A DNA stretch of 61,829 nucleotides from Entamoeba invadens IP1 (GCF_000330505.1 NW_004191842.1:58567-120395), one strand, 5' to 3'; shown: positions 47,215 to 58,998, counted from the first letter of the stretch. A program made the numbers and translations. Notes: generated from the letters alone by a model not told the origin.

Positions 47215-49012
47215 ATGGTTAATAATAGTAATGACATACCACATTTTACAACATTGGTTTCACAGAGAGGAAACGAACTTCCTTACGTTGACGGATTTAA
47301 ATTTACTCCAATAGATAAAGACAGAAAAGTATTCAAATGTGCATACAAAGGCTGTTTCAAGAGAATTGAAGTATTTTGTGAAAATAGAAAAATGACTTCT
47401 TTTGAATTTATTCGAAACCCCAAAAATTGTCCACATCTACACGAATCCAAAGATTATTACAATGATTTGTGTAGATACAAAATGAAAATGGCATCGAAAA
47501 GTAAAGAAAATACAATGAAAAGTACTGGACAGATAGTTTCTGAAAACTACGTTAAAGGTTGTTCTTCAAGATTATCAACTTGTGGAAAAAAGTTAGAAGG
47601 GCTAAAGAAACAAAGAATAATAAAACAATTGAGTCTATTGTATTCAATGAAATAAAAAAAGAATTTGTGTTGTTTCAAAACGATGAAATGATATTATTTG
47701 GTAATAAAAACAATCTGGACTTATTCAAAACAACAAGTCATATATTTATGGATGGAACCTTTAAGTCATGCCCAAGTTTGCTTGTGTTTTCAATACTCAG
47801 TTTTTACAAATAGGTTTATTTTCCCAAATTTATACTTTTATGTGTCTCAAAAACAATGATAGCTTTCCTATAATATATGCTTGTTTGACTAGTAAAAGCA
47901 ACACAACTTATAAAAAAACTTTTTGATAAAATAGAAGAATTAATATTATATCCAGTGTTTCACAGCAAAGTTATAATAGTTGCCGATTTTGAATTGGTGT
48001 TGATGAAAAAACTGTTTGGCGAAGAATTTAAGTGTGAATGTTGCTATTTTCACTATTTCCAGACATTGTACAGAAGAATTGTTAACATGGGTCTTCTTTA
48101 CATATACAATGATTTAAACAATTTCAAAAATTTGCACAATTGTTAATGGCATTGCCATTTTAACCAGAAGATAAAATTGAGAACACTTTCCACTGAATTC
48201 AAAACATTAATTTGGATGACAATGATATTATGAACTTCTTAAAATACTTCGAAACCAATTATTTAAAGGGCAGATACTCTAAACAATATTGGTATATATA
48301 CGAGACGTAACATCAAACAAATAATTTCTCAGAATCATTGAACTCAGCACTTAACCGATTTATCAAAAAACCTCATCCAAATATACACGAGTTTTGTTAT
48401 CTTCTTTCAGAATACCAAAACACTGTCAACTTGAAACTATATGCATTGACAATAAATTTTCAAAAAACAAGAAAAAAACTTCAAGAAGACAAAAACGCAT
48501 TCATCAAACAAGAAGAATAGGATTTGTATTCGGATCACCCAATTGACGTGTTGGAGTATTTGGAGGCTATCATTAAAATAAACAAAAGTTGCAAATTGAA
48601 CGATTTAGTTCATTGCACTACTTCAAATGTTGCTGAAAACAACGACAAATAAGACTATACAAGTGTTGACACCAATCTCAGAAAACCAATGGAACTTGAA
48701 CATATGGAAGATTCTATTTTAGAAATAGATGAAATTGTTTTTGAAAAACCTTTTGAAATAATTCAAAACAAATGCTGTTCTTGTCCAGATAAAACCAAAT
48801 TCATTGGTAAAGAAACACCCGATTCGTTGGTTAGTAATAAAAACAACAAAAGTATTAAATTTGTAAGCGTCAGAGAAAAAATCAAACAAATTCAAAAAAC
48901 ACAAAAACAAAAGAAAAAAATAAGTACAAAACCATCAAAAAGGAATTCACTTTCAATTTTGTTGAAACGAGTTAGAACCTCTTTTGGAAAAAAAAACAAG
49001 TGTTGTTGTTAA
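47215..49012 (+). pseudogene. FLYWCH-type MULE transposase relic
   Basis: Plus-strand paralogue of the transposase at 43348-45210. The zinc finger is FKCAYKGCFKRIEVF...CPHLHE at 47320-47450. The linker is in a second frame. IFMDGTFKSCPSLLVF at about 47740 is the first catalytic Asp context, and IIVADFELVLMKKLFGEEF with CCYFHYFQTLYRRI (47967-48090) is the second Asp and C/H motif. SLNSALNRFIKKPHPNIHEF (about 48335-48390) is the conserved block after the catalytic Glu. The last piece (48689-49012) is acidic then Lys-rich, ending KKNKCCC. At least five breaks make it inactive. Confidence 0.8.
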
Positions 49013-49056
49013 ATGTGTTTTTTTATTTATTAATTTCAACACGAGTTTCATGTGTT

Positions 49057-49156
49057 NNNNNNNNNNNNNNNNNNNNNNNNNNNNNNNNNNNNNNNNNNNN
49101 NNNNNNNNNNNNNNNNNNNNNNNNNNNNNNNNNNNNNNNNNNNNNNNNNNNNNNNN
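49057..49156. other. Assembly gap (100 N)
   Basis: Run of exactly 100 N between the MULE relic and the 241-bp repeated right end. The join across it is not proven by sequence. Confidence 0.99.
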
Positions 49157-49186
49157 TTAATATTTTAAAGTAACATTTAATCGTTC

Positions 49187-49427
49187 GTTTTTCTATAGTT
49201 TATAAACAATTAAAATAACTATAAAAAATAATTTCCAAACAAACAAAATGGTAACAAGATAATCAAAATGTCAATATTTATTATAATAATAAGGACAAAT
49301 TCGGCTTGTTAAATAAGGGTTTTATTGAGAATGACAATTTCAGCCAATCAAAATAAAATATTTCGTGATAAGAAAACCCTTTTATTTAGTATTTAATTGA
49401 AAATTTATACCTTCACTTCACTGCCCG
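49187..49427. repeat. 241-bp repeat, copy 1 of element right end
   Basis: Same orientation and length as 57376-57616, with only about three base differences noticed (e.g. CTATAG/CGATAG and CCCG/CCTG). It ends in the inverted-repeat terminus followed by TA. Confidence 0.9.
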
Positions 49428-49472
49428 TAAATTCTTAAAACTTAAAACTCAAAACAATATTAAACAAACAAA

Positions 49473-50345
49473 TCAATTATTTTCAAGTTCTCCAAACACA
49501 ATAAAGTCTTTGTTAGTATGTTCGTCCACTTTCATTATAGCAGCAAGATTTCCACATCTTCCCCCATAATTAGGTGCGGACCATAATGTCACCACTTTCT
49601 TGTTAAATACAAACTGAAACCCTTCCATTTGGATTTGGTGAGCTCGTGTTATTATATTCAAATTATTAACATGACAAAAAATGTCGACCAATTTCTCTCC
49701 AAAATAATGACCTGCTCCTTTATTATTTGAAGCGATATATTCAATATTTTCATTGGGGTCAGACCACACCAAATCGGCCATCAGACTCTCAGAAGTTATT
49801 TCACAATTTCTCGATATACAAAAACTTATTTGGTCGATCGTTCGCAAGTGTTGTGAAATGCCCGCGTGCACACAAAACATCGTCTCGTTTATTACAGCAG
49901 TGACTGGAAGGTAATTGAAAACGTCAGTGAAAAGTGTCCACACACGTGGAGATCCATATTTTCTGATACACTCATCGTAAAATCCGTATAATTGTGACAA
50001 CATCATTGTGTCAAAGTTTCCTCTTATTAGATGAATTTTGTCGGGATATTTCAATTTGAACAAAAGAAGAAGAGAAACAACTTCTACATTATATATCCCT
50101 TTGCCAACATAATTTCCAAGAAATAAATATTGCGTGCTGGGCGGAAAGCCACCGAGTGAAAAAATGTTAAGAAGGTCATGGAATTGTCCTTGAATGTTAC
50201 CACATACAGTAACTGGCGATTTTAAAGTTAAAACGTTTGGCTCACGGGAAAGAAGTGACTTGGAGAAAAAACAAAGTTCAAGTATTGTGTGATCTGGTAG
50301 TAATTCACCACGACGTAGTTGTGAAATGCAATTATCAATATCCAT
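49473..50345 (-). CDS. PP2A-family pseudophosphatase
   Basis: Intact 290-residue protein, collinear with the PP2A catalytic subunit over almost its whole length (e.g. QFHDLLNIFSLGGFPPSTQYLF, KYGSPRVWTLFTDVFNYLP, DLVWSDPNENIEYIA, SAPNYGGRCGNLAAIM). The metal and phosphate motifs are altered: GDxHG is GNIQG, GDYVDRG is GNYVGKG, and RGNHE is RGNFD. So both bridging/metal aspartates, the first metal His, the general-acid His and the motif Arg are changed. The Asn of GNH, the HAG His and the RAHQ His remain. It also lacks the C-terminal TPDYFL tail that is methylated in PP2A. Catalysis is very unlikely; a scaffold or decoy role is inference. The intact frame argues for selection or recent origin. 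Confidence 0.9.
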   Translation of the reverse strand: MDIDNCISQLRRGELLPDHTILELCFFSKSLLSREPNVLTLKSPVTVCGNIQGQFHDLLNIFSLGGFPPSTQYLFLGNYVGKGIYNVEVVSLLLLFKLKYPDKIHLIRGNFDTMMLSQLYGFYDECIRKYGSPRVWTLFTDVFNYLPVTAVINETMFCVHAGISQHLRTIDQISFCISRNCEITSESLMADLVWSDPNENIEYIASNNKGAGHYFGEKLVDIFCHVNNLNIITRAHQIQMEGFQFVFNKKVVTLWSAPNYGGRCGNLAAIMKVDEHTNKDFIVFGELENN

Positions 50346-51182
50346 TATATGATTTTTGAAGTTTTTAATTTGTCAAATTGCGTGATGTTTTAAATCAAAT
50401 TATTAATAATAGAACTAGATTATATATCAAATTTTAAAATAATAATTAAAAATATTTTGAAATCAGTTTTAATATAGATTGAATATAAAATTTGATTTTT
50501 AAAGAAATTAATTAAAGGAGTGAGGGGCTTGACTTATTGTTAATTTTTATTTGAGTCAATCCTAATAAGTGTGCGACTTTATATCTTCTTTGTTTTTCAC
50601 TCACAACAAAATTAAAACTTTTTTGAATTATAACAAAAATAAAAACAAAAGTAGAATCAAGTTATAAATCAAGATAAAATACAATTCGATAATTAAATGA
50701 TAAATTTAACTGCTTGTTCGAATGAAAATCATTATAATTCTAAAATTCTAATTGTTGTACAGAACGAAAAAAATAGTTTTGTTTATCGATTTTGGATTGC
50801 GCATATATTAAACATCTCGTTTATAAAAACGAAAATAATGAGACAAGTCAATTCATGTGATTCAAAGACTCTTTTGCTCCAAAATTTGGGTAAACAAAAG
50901 ACTGTTTAATTATGCAACTCAAAAAAAACAATAAATAAAAATTGTGCAAATAGGAAGCCAAATTAACAACAAGACAAACACCTATATATGACCCAATTAA
51001 CAAACAATTCTAAACACTCGAGTCAATTTAAAATATATAAGAGTTTTTAATTTATGACTAGTGTACACAAATACTTTTATGGGTTAAAAATCATTACTTG
51101 TTAATTAAGGTTGTGTGTAAATATAAAAAAGAAAAAAACAAATTATAGATAAACACCACAATAAAAAATATGAAAAAAGTCA
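50346..51182. other. Intergenic, AT-rich
   Basis: 5' flank of the phosphatase-like gene and 3' flank of the broken TMK. Around 50515-50610 is a less AT-rich stretch with GAGGGGCTTGACTTATTG and GAGTCAATCCTAATAAG, possibly regulatory. No gene is supported. Confidence 0.4.
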
Positions 51183-54100
51183 TTAAATAATTGTTTTGAG
51201 TTGATCAATTGCTTCACTTATCGAACACCTTTTTTGAGGTTCTTGTATCCAACATTTTTCGATGATACCTTGGTATTTTTCATTGAGTGTTTTTATTGTT
51301 ATTGGTCTTTTCCCAGCAGCACTTTCTTCTGCAATACTCCACGGAAACACGTAAATGTTTTTAGGAAAAGCTTCACCCCATAATAAACACTTCAAACATT
51401 GTAATTGCAAACGAATAAACATCAGCTGGTTTCTTGTAATGCTCTTTGTTTAATATTTCAGGAGCCATATATCATGGTGTTCCAACACCTTAAGTGAATG
51501 CCATATTCGTTTGCAGCATATTCACATTTCTCGAAGATCCAAAATCAGTCAATTTTGCATTTGCTTTTTCGTTTGTTTCAAGTGATAACACAAGCAAGTT
51601 GTCTGGTTTGATGTCTCTATGTAAAATACCATTTTCATGTAAATACTGAATACCTTTTGCGCCATCAAGTAAAAATTTGATTCGCAACTTCATAACTACT
51701 TCATCACTCTTCTTGTGTTTGATCACGTCTTGAAGTGACCCAAAAGCTGCAAATTCAGTGGCCATACACACCTTACTGGGTATGAATACCGCACCATAAA
51801 AATAGATGATATAATCACTCCGGAATTTGTCTAACATAGAAACTTCCTTTGTAAATTCTTCAAGTCCACTTTCATTGTCAATAAGTTGTTTCATCTTTTT
51901 AATGGCAACTTTATTTACTTTGTATTTCCTTTGTAAACAATTCCAAACGAACCTTCACCAAGTTTCTCATCTTCTTCAAGTTCTCTGTAATTCAATTTAG
52001 TTGTTTGTTCGGTCTCCATTTCAATTTGTATTTTTGCGTTTTCAATTGTTCCTGTCGTTAGATTCAATGAAGTAATCATCACATCCTCCTTTGTAGAACA
52101 AGTACACAACGGCTTGATAAATATTTCAAATTCGCAAGCATATCCAGGCTTGAGAGACACGATGGAAGGTACTGTTCTTATTTCATAGTAATCGCACCCA
52201 TTCATCACACTGAATTGTACCTTCAAGTTGTTTTTAGAATTGTTTCCAACACATACCAAATCTCTTGTTTCTTTGTCCACTTTAATTAATTCGTTGTTAT
52301 CCAAATCAAATTTCAGTGTTGTCTTGTTTGAGACCAAATTTTCACTTAATTTCATCATCTCAATGTTTGACCGACTCATTTTGAAATTGCAAATGTTTTG
52401 CTCTTTTTGGCTTTTTTTTTCTTTTGTATCATAGTTATCAATATTATTATTATCACAACAAATAATACGATAATTATTAATGTGATTGAAATCGGTACTC
52501 CAACTACCAACCCATAATTCGTCACTTTGACACAGTAATCACCAGCGTCACTTGGTTTTTAATTCTTTTCACATTCAATACATTTCGAGTCGTTAGCAGA
52601 TTTACAGTATTCAACTTCTTTGTAATCCACACATTGTGAATTAACCAAGACAAAATCCCTTTCAACACACATGTTGCAACTTTGTGCATTGTCACACGAG
52701 ATGCAGTTTTCAGAACATTTTCTGCAAATGTAATTATCCTAGTAATAGCCATTTTCACATTGTAAAAAACCAATTGACGTTTTTGTTACACAGTTAGTCA
52801 AATTGTCGTATGATAAACAGTATTTATTTTCCATTCCAGATAGTTTAAAATATTCAATTTTACAAGTTAAACACAACTTACCATCAACACAAGTACCACA
52901 CAACTCATCACAAGAAATGCAATCAGTTTCTCTTTTGTAATATTTGTCTTTGCAAATTGCACATCCAACACCCGTTGGTAGAGTCAATTCACATTTTGTA
53001 AACAAATCGCCAAGTGGTTTATATATAAATGTGGATGTCAGGTAATACTGTGGATCACATGTCAAGCAATATGTTATGTTGTAACAATTATCACGGTGAT
53101 TCGAACACAACTCACATTCGCTGTTAATGTTATAATAACCAGAAATACATCTCTCACACCCTTTGTTATTTCGAGTGAAACATGATATTTCTGCACCTTT
53201 CAAGTTTTGTTTGGTGTTAGTAACATTGTTTTCATCGTCATCAATATCATCAAAAATTTCTGAACAGTTTCCGTTTTTCATTTTGAATGTGTCCAAACAT
53301 TTAATGCACATTGATTGTGAAATCAGTGAGTATTTACAGTCGGCTATTTGAGATAAAGAAAGTGGCAAACAGTAGTCATACTTCCCTTCTTTGTTAATTG
53401 AGTCGGTTGGACAGAAATTTTCAGTGCACTTTAAACAACGCAGACCATCACTATTGACACAACTCACTTCACTTTTCTCAACACAAAATCCATTTGTTTG
53501 AATCACATAATTCTCTTGACACTTTTTACATTTGCCACCCTCACAATTTTTACAATTTGGAACTGAACAAGTTACACTCTTGCCTTTGTGCATTTCCATG
53601 TCATCATCAACACATTTTAAACAGAAATCGTTTGAATATTTCGAATAAGAAATGTCATTGACACATTTTTTTTATTTTCACATCATATGTATATTGTTGT
53701 TTGCATGCGATTATTTCAATGACATTGTTGTAATCGACACATACAGAAGCGTTGTTATTACATACATTACATTGATTGCTATATCCAAGATAATTGTCAT
53801 TGTTACATTTATAGACCACATCGTTCCTCATTGTATTACCACTTGCTACCTTCTGACAAGTCACTCCATTAAGTAAATAATTGTCATCACAGTGAATACA
53901 CTCACTTTGGGTTTTGTAATTTCTTTGGTATTTGCAATTTGAAACTTTGGTCTTGCAATCAAAGTTCACTGATATCTGATGTGCACAATCACGTGGCACT
54001 TTTGATATTGTTGATGGGGTGTTACAATTGGTTGTTACAACACATTTTAATTCAGAAAAATAATACAACCCATCACATCGTAAACACTGCTGATTGGTCA

Positions 54101-56249
54101 ATCCTGTCAAACAGCCAGTAGCATTGCTGTCGCACTTTTGTGTCATTTTGTTGTATTTTTGAGAAGATGTGCAACCCACACACGTTTTCGTTTGAGAAGC
54201 TAAGACATGTGGAGAATAGCATGAAGTAGACACAGGAACACCAATGTATTGAGTTGAACATGTTTGGCAATTGGGCAGATCATTGTAACACTGTTCACAA
54301 GAAGTTTCAGTGTTTTTGTAACTGCCAGAAGGACAACTCACACACTTCTGACTGGATAAGTAATACGGGTCATTATATGTCAAACACTCTTTTATTCTTG
54401 AATTGCACGTTTTGCAATTTGTATCAATGGTATTGCAAGGCACACATACACCAGAGTCGTTCGGAGAATACCCATTTTCACAATCAACACATTTTCGCGT
54501 GTAGTCTGATTTGCACGTTTTGCAATTCAGATCAAAAGTTTTGCAGGTGACACACACTTTACTCTTTGTCTCTTCAAATACAAAATTTGTTTGATACTTA
54601 TAACATGTTCCATTTGAGTAACAATTTTTGCAAGATTCGTTACATAATAAACACAATCCATTTAAGCCGAGATATGAAATTCCAGGACTACGATTTAAAC
54701 AGTTTGAAGAAGAACCCGAACACGTGGAACAAATTAAATCACAAGGTTTACAAGAACCGTTTGATAAATAAAAATTCGAATCACAAGTTATACAAATTGA
54801 ACCTTTACAAGTGTTACAATTTAAAGGACATTAAACACACACTCCATCTAATAAATAAAACCCATTATCACAATTATCACAATTGTTTGAAATATTATTA
54901 CTGCAACTATTACAATTCGGACCACATTCAAAACATAACCCATTTGATAAATAATACCCATTATCGCATTTTAAGCAAAATGTTTGGGGTTTTCATTACA
55001 TGTTTTGCAATTTGAACTGCATTGTATACTAAACCCATTTGAAAATACATAATTATTAGAACATGATTTTCAATTATTGACATTTGGTCCATCACAAGTT
55101 TCACAAGATAAGTCACATGTAAAACATTAATTATCTTTTAAATAGATATGAATAAAACAATCTATACAGTCGTTTGAAACAATACCTTCACATCTAAAAC
55201 ATGGATAATCACACTTTAAACAATATCCATTAGACGTACTTATTGAATGTAAACAAGACAAGCAGTTATTTGGCTCAGGACCATTACAAGTATAACACGA
55301 TGAATCACACTTGAAACAATAGCCATTTGATAAAACATAATTGGACAAGCATGATATACAATTGTTCGGGTTTGTACCATTACAAGTTCCACACGATGAA
55401 TCACATTTGATACATGTGTTACCAGACAAATAATAATAACATTTACATGTTAAACAGGTTGTTAGAGATCCAGAACACATTGAACAGGTTGAGTCACATT
55501 GCAAACATGTGTTTGTACCTTGTAAAAAATACCCAGTTTTACAAGTAAAACACTGGGTATTTGAACCACCATAACAAGTTGAACACCAACTATGACAAGT
55601 CGAACAGGTGCTCAAATTGGACATGTAATAGCCACTGTTACAATTAAAACAATCACCTGATGTTCCATAATAACAAGTTATACAGGAATAAGAACAGAGA
55701 AGGCATTTTGTTTTTTGTGTTAAGTAGTAGTTTTCTTGACAAGTATACCAACCAAAAATATGTATCATCATAACACGTTTTGCAATTTGTATGACATGAA
55801 TAACACGAATTGTTTAATAAATAATACCCATCATTACATTCCACACGAGATGTGGTTAACATACATCGCTTACAATTTGAACAAGAAGTTTTAAACATTA
55901 TTTTGGTTTTAAAGAGTTTGTTTGATTATATAAATAAAGTGGAACTAATGTGAAATTGTTATACTGTTTGGAGTGTGTGAATATATTTTTATAAATATTA
56001 AATTTTAACACCGTATTGTATTTTGAATTAATAGTAACCTCTAGTCGTGTGTTTGATTTACATTTAATTATAAAACCATCATCAACTAAAGGCAACTGAA
56101 TTTTTGTTGTTGATAAACTCCATTGAAAATCATGTTCACATTTTTCGCCAAGTGAAACACACTCAATTTTATCAGCATACTTACACCATTTTACATTTAT
56201 TAATAGATGATTTACATAATAATTAAAACACGACAATGAATATAACCAT
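51183..56249 (-). pseudogene. TMK receptor kinase, heavily broken
   Basis: A 5-kb minus-strand TMK in about nine open pieces. ATG at 56249 starts a signal-like stretch (MVIFIVVF, then stop). 56236-55898 is the distal ectodomain. From 55898 to about 52530 there are cysteine repeats, including a very regular tract at 55771-55127 (CDSSCGTCNGTNPNNCISC pattern) that is Ser/Asn rich and furin-like. The membrane helix lies at about 52520-52430. 52379-51915 is the linker plus LGEGSFGIVYKG. 51894-51490 carries HRDIKPDN and DFGSSRN. TAA (51490-51492) and TGA (51473-51475) interrupt the TP..YMAPE segment, and 51422-51183 is the C-lobe end. It is closely related to the fragment at 1-816. It is not functional. 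Confidence 0.85.
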
Positions 56250-56781
56250 TGAATAAAATTACAAGTTTTTTTATTGTATATATATTAAAAATACCGCTTT
56301 AAAAAAATAAATTATACAAATAATATATTATTTAATAAATTCTTTATATTTGAGAATAAAAGATTTTATGTTACAATATTTACAAACAAATATTATTATA
56401 AAATATTTATCAATTAATAAAAATTTTATCAAAATAAAAGATTTATTGGCAAAACAATGACAAAACAACGTCAACTATTGTTTGAAATTTTTAATCAACA
56501 TTGAAATCAATTCGAAATTGAAAATTAAATTTGAATTTTACAACAAAAACAGTTTTAACAATTAAAATTGAGAATAATTTGTTTTTTATTATTATTCTAA
56601 AATTGAATAATATCCTTTACAGAAAAAAGCATCCATTAAAGGGTTGATGGGCCAATTATATGCAAAACCGTTTAATAATTTTTTTTTGCTCTGAAACCCT
56701 GATTTTAGGTTCATTTAAATAAAAAAAATATAATTTTCAATAATTAAAACACTCTAACTTTAAAATCTTTTATTTTTTGTG
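56250..56781. other. Intergenic, AT-rich
   Basis: AT-rich DNA between the TMK pseudogene start and the TA-flanked element. Near 56630-56700 is a less AT-rich patch (AAGCATCCATTAAAGGGTTGATGGGCC) with no identified role. Confidence 0.4.
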
Positions 56782-56783
56782 TA

Positions 56784-57616
56784 CAGGCAGTAAAGTGAAG
56801 GTATAAATTTCCAATTAAATACTAAATAAAAGGGTTTTGAGAATAATACAACAATTTTACGTCATATTTTTACTGTTTTTTCGGGTTTAAATTTTTGATC
56901 AATAAAACTAAAAAAATATTTTAAAAAAATTTAGATACATTTTTAGATTATTTTTAATTCGACTTTGCTGAAAAATAAGTTGAAAAATAAAATTGAACGA
57001 ACTTAAAAAATAAATTGAAGTCGAAAGAAGAAAAAGGCAAACACCAAGCATTGACTCTTGTCAAACAAGTAAACAAAGATTTAATATTTTAACGGTGTCA
57101 TTTTACACGTTTGTTATTGTTATTTTGTCATTATTTATCACTTATTACATAAATATTCAAATATTAAATTTTATTTCATCATCTTTTAGATCTTTAATTA
57201 ATGGTAAGTTGCGAGTGTGGTTATTGGCTATTGGGCGAGCTTGCAAAAACAAACACACTTATCAACTGTTTGAGTTGTGACGAAGCAGGATTTGTGAAGT
57301 TTGCTTTGTTGCCAAGTTTAGTTAAGTGATGGTTTTTTATTGGTTTATTCGCTTCTTGGTTTATGTGTGATTGTTGTTTTTCGATAGTTTATAAACAATT
57401 AAAATAACTATAAAATATAATTTCCAAACAAACAAAATGGTAACAAGATAATCAAAATGTCAATATTTATTATAATAATAAGGACAAATTCGGCTTGTTA
57501 AATAAGGGTTTTATTGAGAATGACAATTTCAGCCAATCAAAATAAAATATTTCGTGATAAGAAAACCCTTTTATTTAGTATTTAATTGAAAATTTATACC
57601 TTCACTTCACTGCCTG
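56784..57616. mobile_element. 833-bp TA-flanked non-autonomous transposon
   Basis: The inverted repeats are about 58 bp: CAGGCAGTAAAGTGAAGG at 56784 runs through AAATACTAAATAAAAGGGTTTT, and the complement ends at 57616. TA lies outside each end (56782-56783 and 57617-57618). Its right 241 bp match 49187-49427 almost exactly. The interior has no transposase; a short stretch near 57200-57330 (GYWLLGELAKTNTLINCLSC) is less AT-rich and might be captured coding DNA. It is Tc1/mariner-like by target site. Confidence 0.82.
57376..57616. repeat. 241-bp repeat, copy 2 of element right end
   Basis: Second copy of the repeat at 49187-49427, about 99% identical with no indel noticed. It marks the conserved right end of this transposon family. 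Confidence 0.9.
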
Positions 57617-57864
57617 TATAAAAAAAGTAAAAAGTATTTACTACATAATTCCTTAATAAACCCACAAATTAATATTTTTTTTTGTTTAAAAACAACAAAT
57701 AAATGCTTTTTATTGTATTTTTTGCAATAATTTTTAATAAAAACAAGAAGGACATAATATAAGATAGTAAAAAAATACTTTTTTTTATTAAAACAACGTT
57801 TTTGTTTTCAGTGTGTTTTTTAGTTTGTTAAAAAACAAAAATGTAATAAAATTTCAATTTTATT

Positions 57865-58512
57865 TTAAATAAAATTCAAATTTATGTTTCCAATTGTGCA
57901 TGTTCCTCCATTTGATGTGAATTCGATGCGTTGGGGAGTACTACTTCTTTTAGCTGCGTTTCCAGTGTTTGTCCCTAAACAAATTTGAGCGTTATTCAAA
58001 TTCACTTGAATTACTTCAATGTCACTTTTAGTGTATGTTTTACGTTTTTGTAAAATACCATGACCACAACTTCTTTCGTTCCAAGTGTTATTGTACACCG
58101 TATTCTGATTTGGTGTGATGTAGAATCCCTCTGGATCAAAAGTGCATGTCATTGGATTACCTCCATAATTATATCATAATTGGTAACCAAAGTCCCAGCC
58201 ACTTTCCCATCTTTCACCTCGATGAATGGCGTTCAGTCCTGGAAGTGTCACTGTATTACCAGTTACAGCAACAACTGTGTACTCTCTGTTGTTTCTTGCC
58301 ATTCTATACTGTCTTCCTGGTGTCAAATTTGCTACGTGTTCAAAACGTAACAACTCGTTGATTGTAGTTGGCAATACCTCTCTTTGAGCCGTTGGGGGAA
58401 CACTGTTAAGAGGGACAATAGGAACATTTTGAAGATTTTGTGCGCTAGCACCACTGTTGGCGACGACTTGCATGTTTGTAAAAGAGATGTATGAAGCATT
58501 ATAAATACACAA
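57865..58512 (-). pseudogene. Unrecognised protein gene with one in-frame TGA
   Basis: A single frame from ATG at 58512 to TAA at 57865 (216 codons) is interrupted by one TGA between GWDFGYQL and YNYGGNPMTC (about 58174-58176). Both halves look protein-like and are less AT-rich than the surroundings. The first half has MQVVANSGASAQNLQ, a Pro-rich linker and RQYRMARNNREYTVVAVTG. The second has TFDPEGFYITPNQNTVYNN and RIEFTSNGGTCTIGNINLNF. No signal peptide or membrane helix is present, and I recognise no family. The TGA may replace a Trp (TGG). The composition hints at a different origin from the TMKs, but that is weak. A sequencing error would make it a normal gene. Confidence 0.6.
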
Positions 58513-58996
58513 AAAATGATTATTATTTTTTTAAATGAACTTTATTTTACTAAGTAGTTATTATAAATTGAATTAATTTCAAAATAAATATCATTATATT
58601 ATTTTGTTATATTAGGTCAATGTTATTTATGATAAAAATCATTTATTATATTGATATTTTCAAAAGTAAATATTAATATATCGAACTATATTAATAATTA
58701 TGATGGTGTACAGGGTCTCCAATTTTTGCTTTTCGGTATTTAGAGATCAAACTGGTATTTTCTTGTTCGATTTTGGCAAAAAAATAATAGTAGAATAAAA
58801 TAGTTTTTGCTATGATTTGGTTGATTTATTCCAAATTTGGATTTTGAAATTTTAATTCGGCAATTTTAATTTTTGGAAAACCATAATAAGGAACTAAAAT
58901 GTTTTTAAATTGAGAAAATATTTTTTTGAATCAATTTGTTCAATATGAAATTGACAAAAAACAACATAATTTTTTTAAAAATACAAAATAAACATA
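58513..58996. other. Intergenic, AT-rich
   Basis: 5' flank of the unrecognised gene. TACAGGGTCTCCAATTTTTGC near 58708 looks like a transposon end, but I found no partner. Nothing else was seen. Confidence 0.4.
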
Positions 58997-58998
58997 TA

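Larger units (their letters stand above)
46334..49427. mobile_element. TA-flanked composite element containing a MULE relic
   Basis: The left end CGGGCAGTGAAGTGAAGG at 46334 and its complement ending at 49427 form an imperfect inverted repeat of about 45 bp (through TTAATTGAATACTAAA), each bordered by TA. The right-most 241 bp (49187-49427) are about 99% identical to the right end of the 833-bp element at 56784-57616. Inside lies the FLYWCH MULE relic at 47215-49012 and an assembly gap. A TA target and a MULE gene do not normally belong together, so this may be a MULE nested in a Tc1/mariner-like element, or two elements brought together at the gap. Confidence 0.55.

Noticed and set aside
18496..49156. 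Frames containing runs of unknown residues across the 100-N blocks
   Set aside because: The length and phase of a gap filled with 100 N are arbitrary, so frames running through them carry no meaning except where flanks independently belong to one gene.
46334..49427. Calling this simply a Mutator element with these ends
   Set aside because: The ends carry a TA target and match the 833-bp element, not MULE ends, and an assembly gap lies inside; a composite is kept as the cautious reading.
50697..50909. 70-codon plus-strand frame near 50.7 kb
   Set aside because: It has no recognisable motif, its composition matches intergenic DNA, and it is short.
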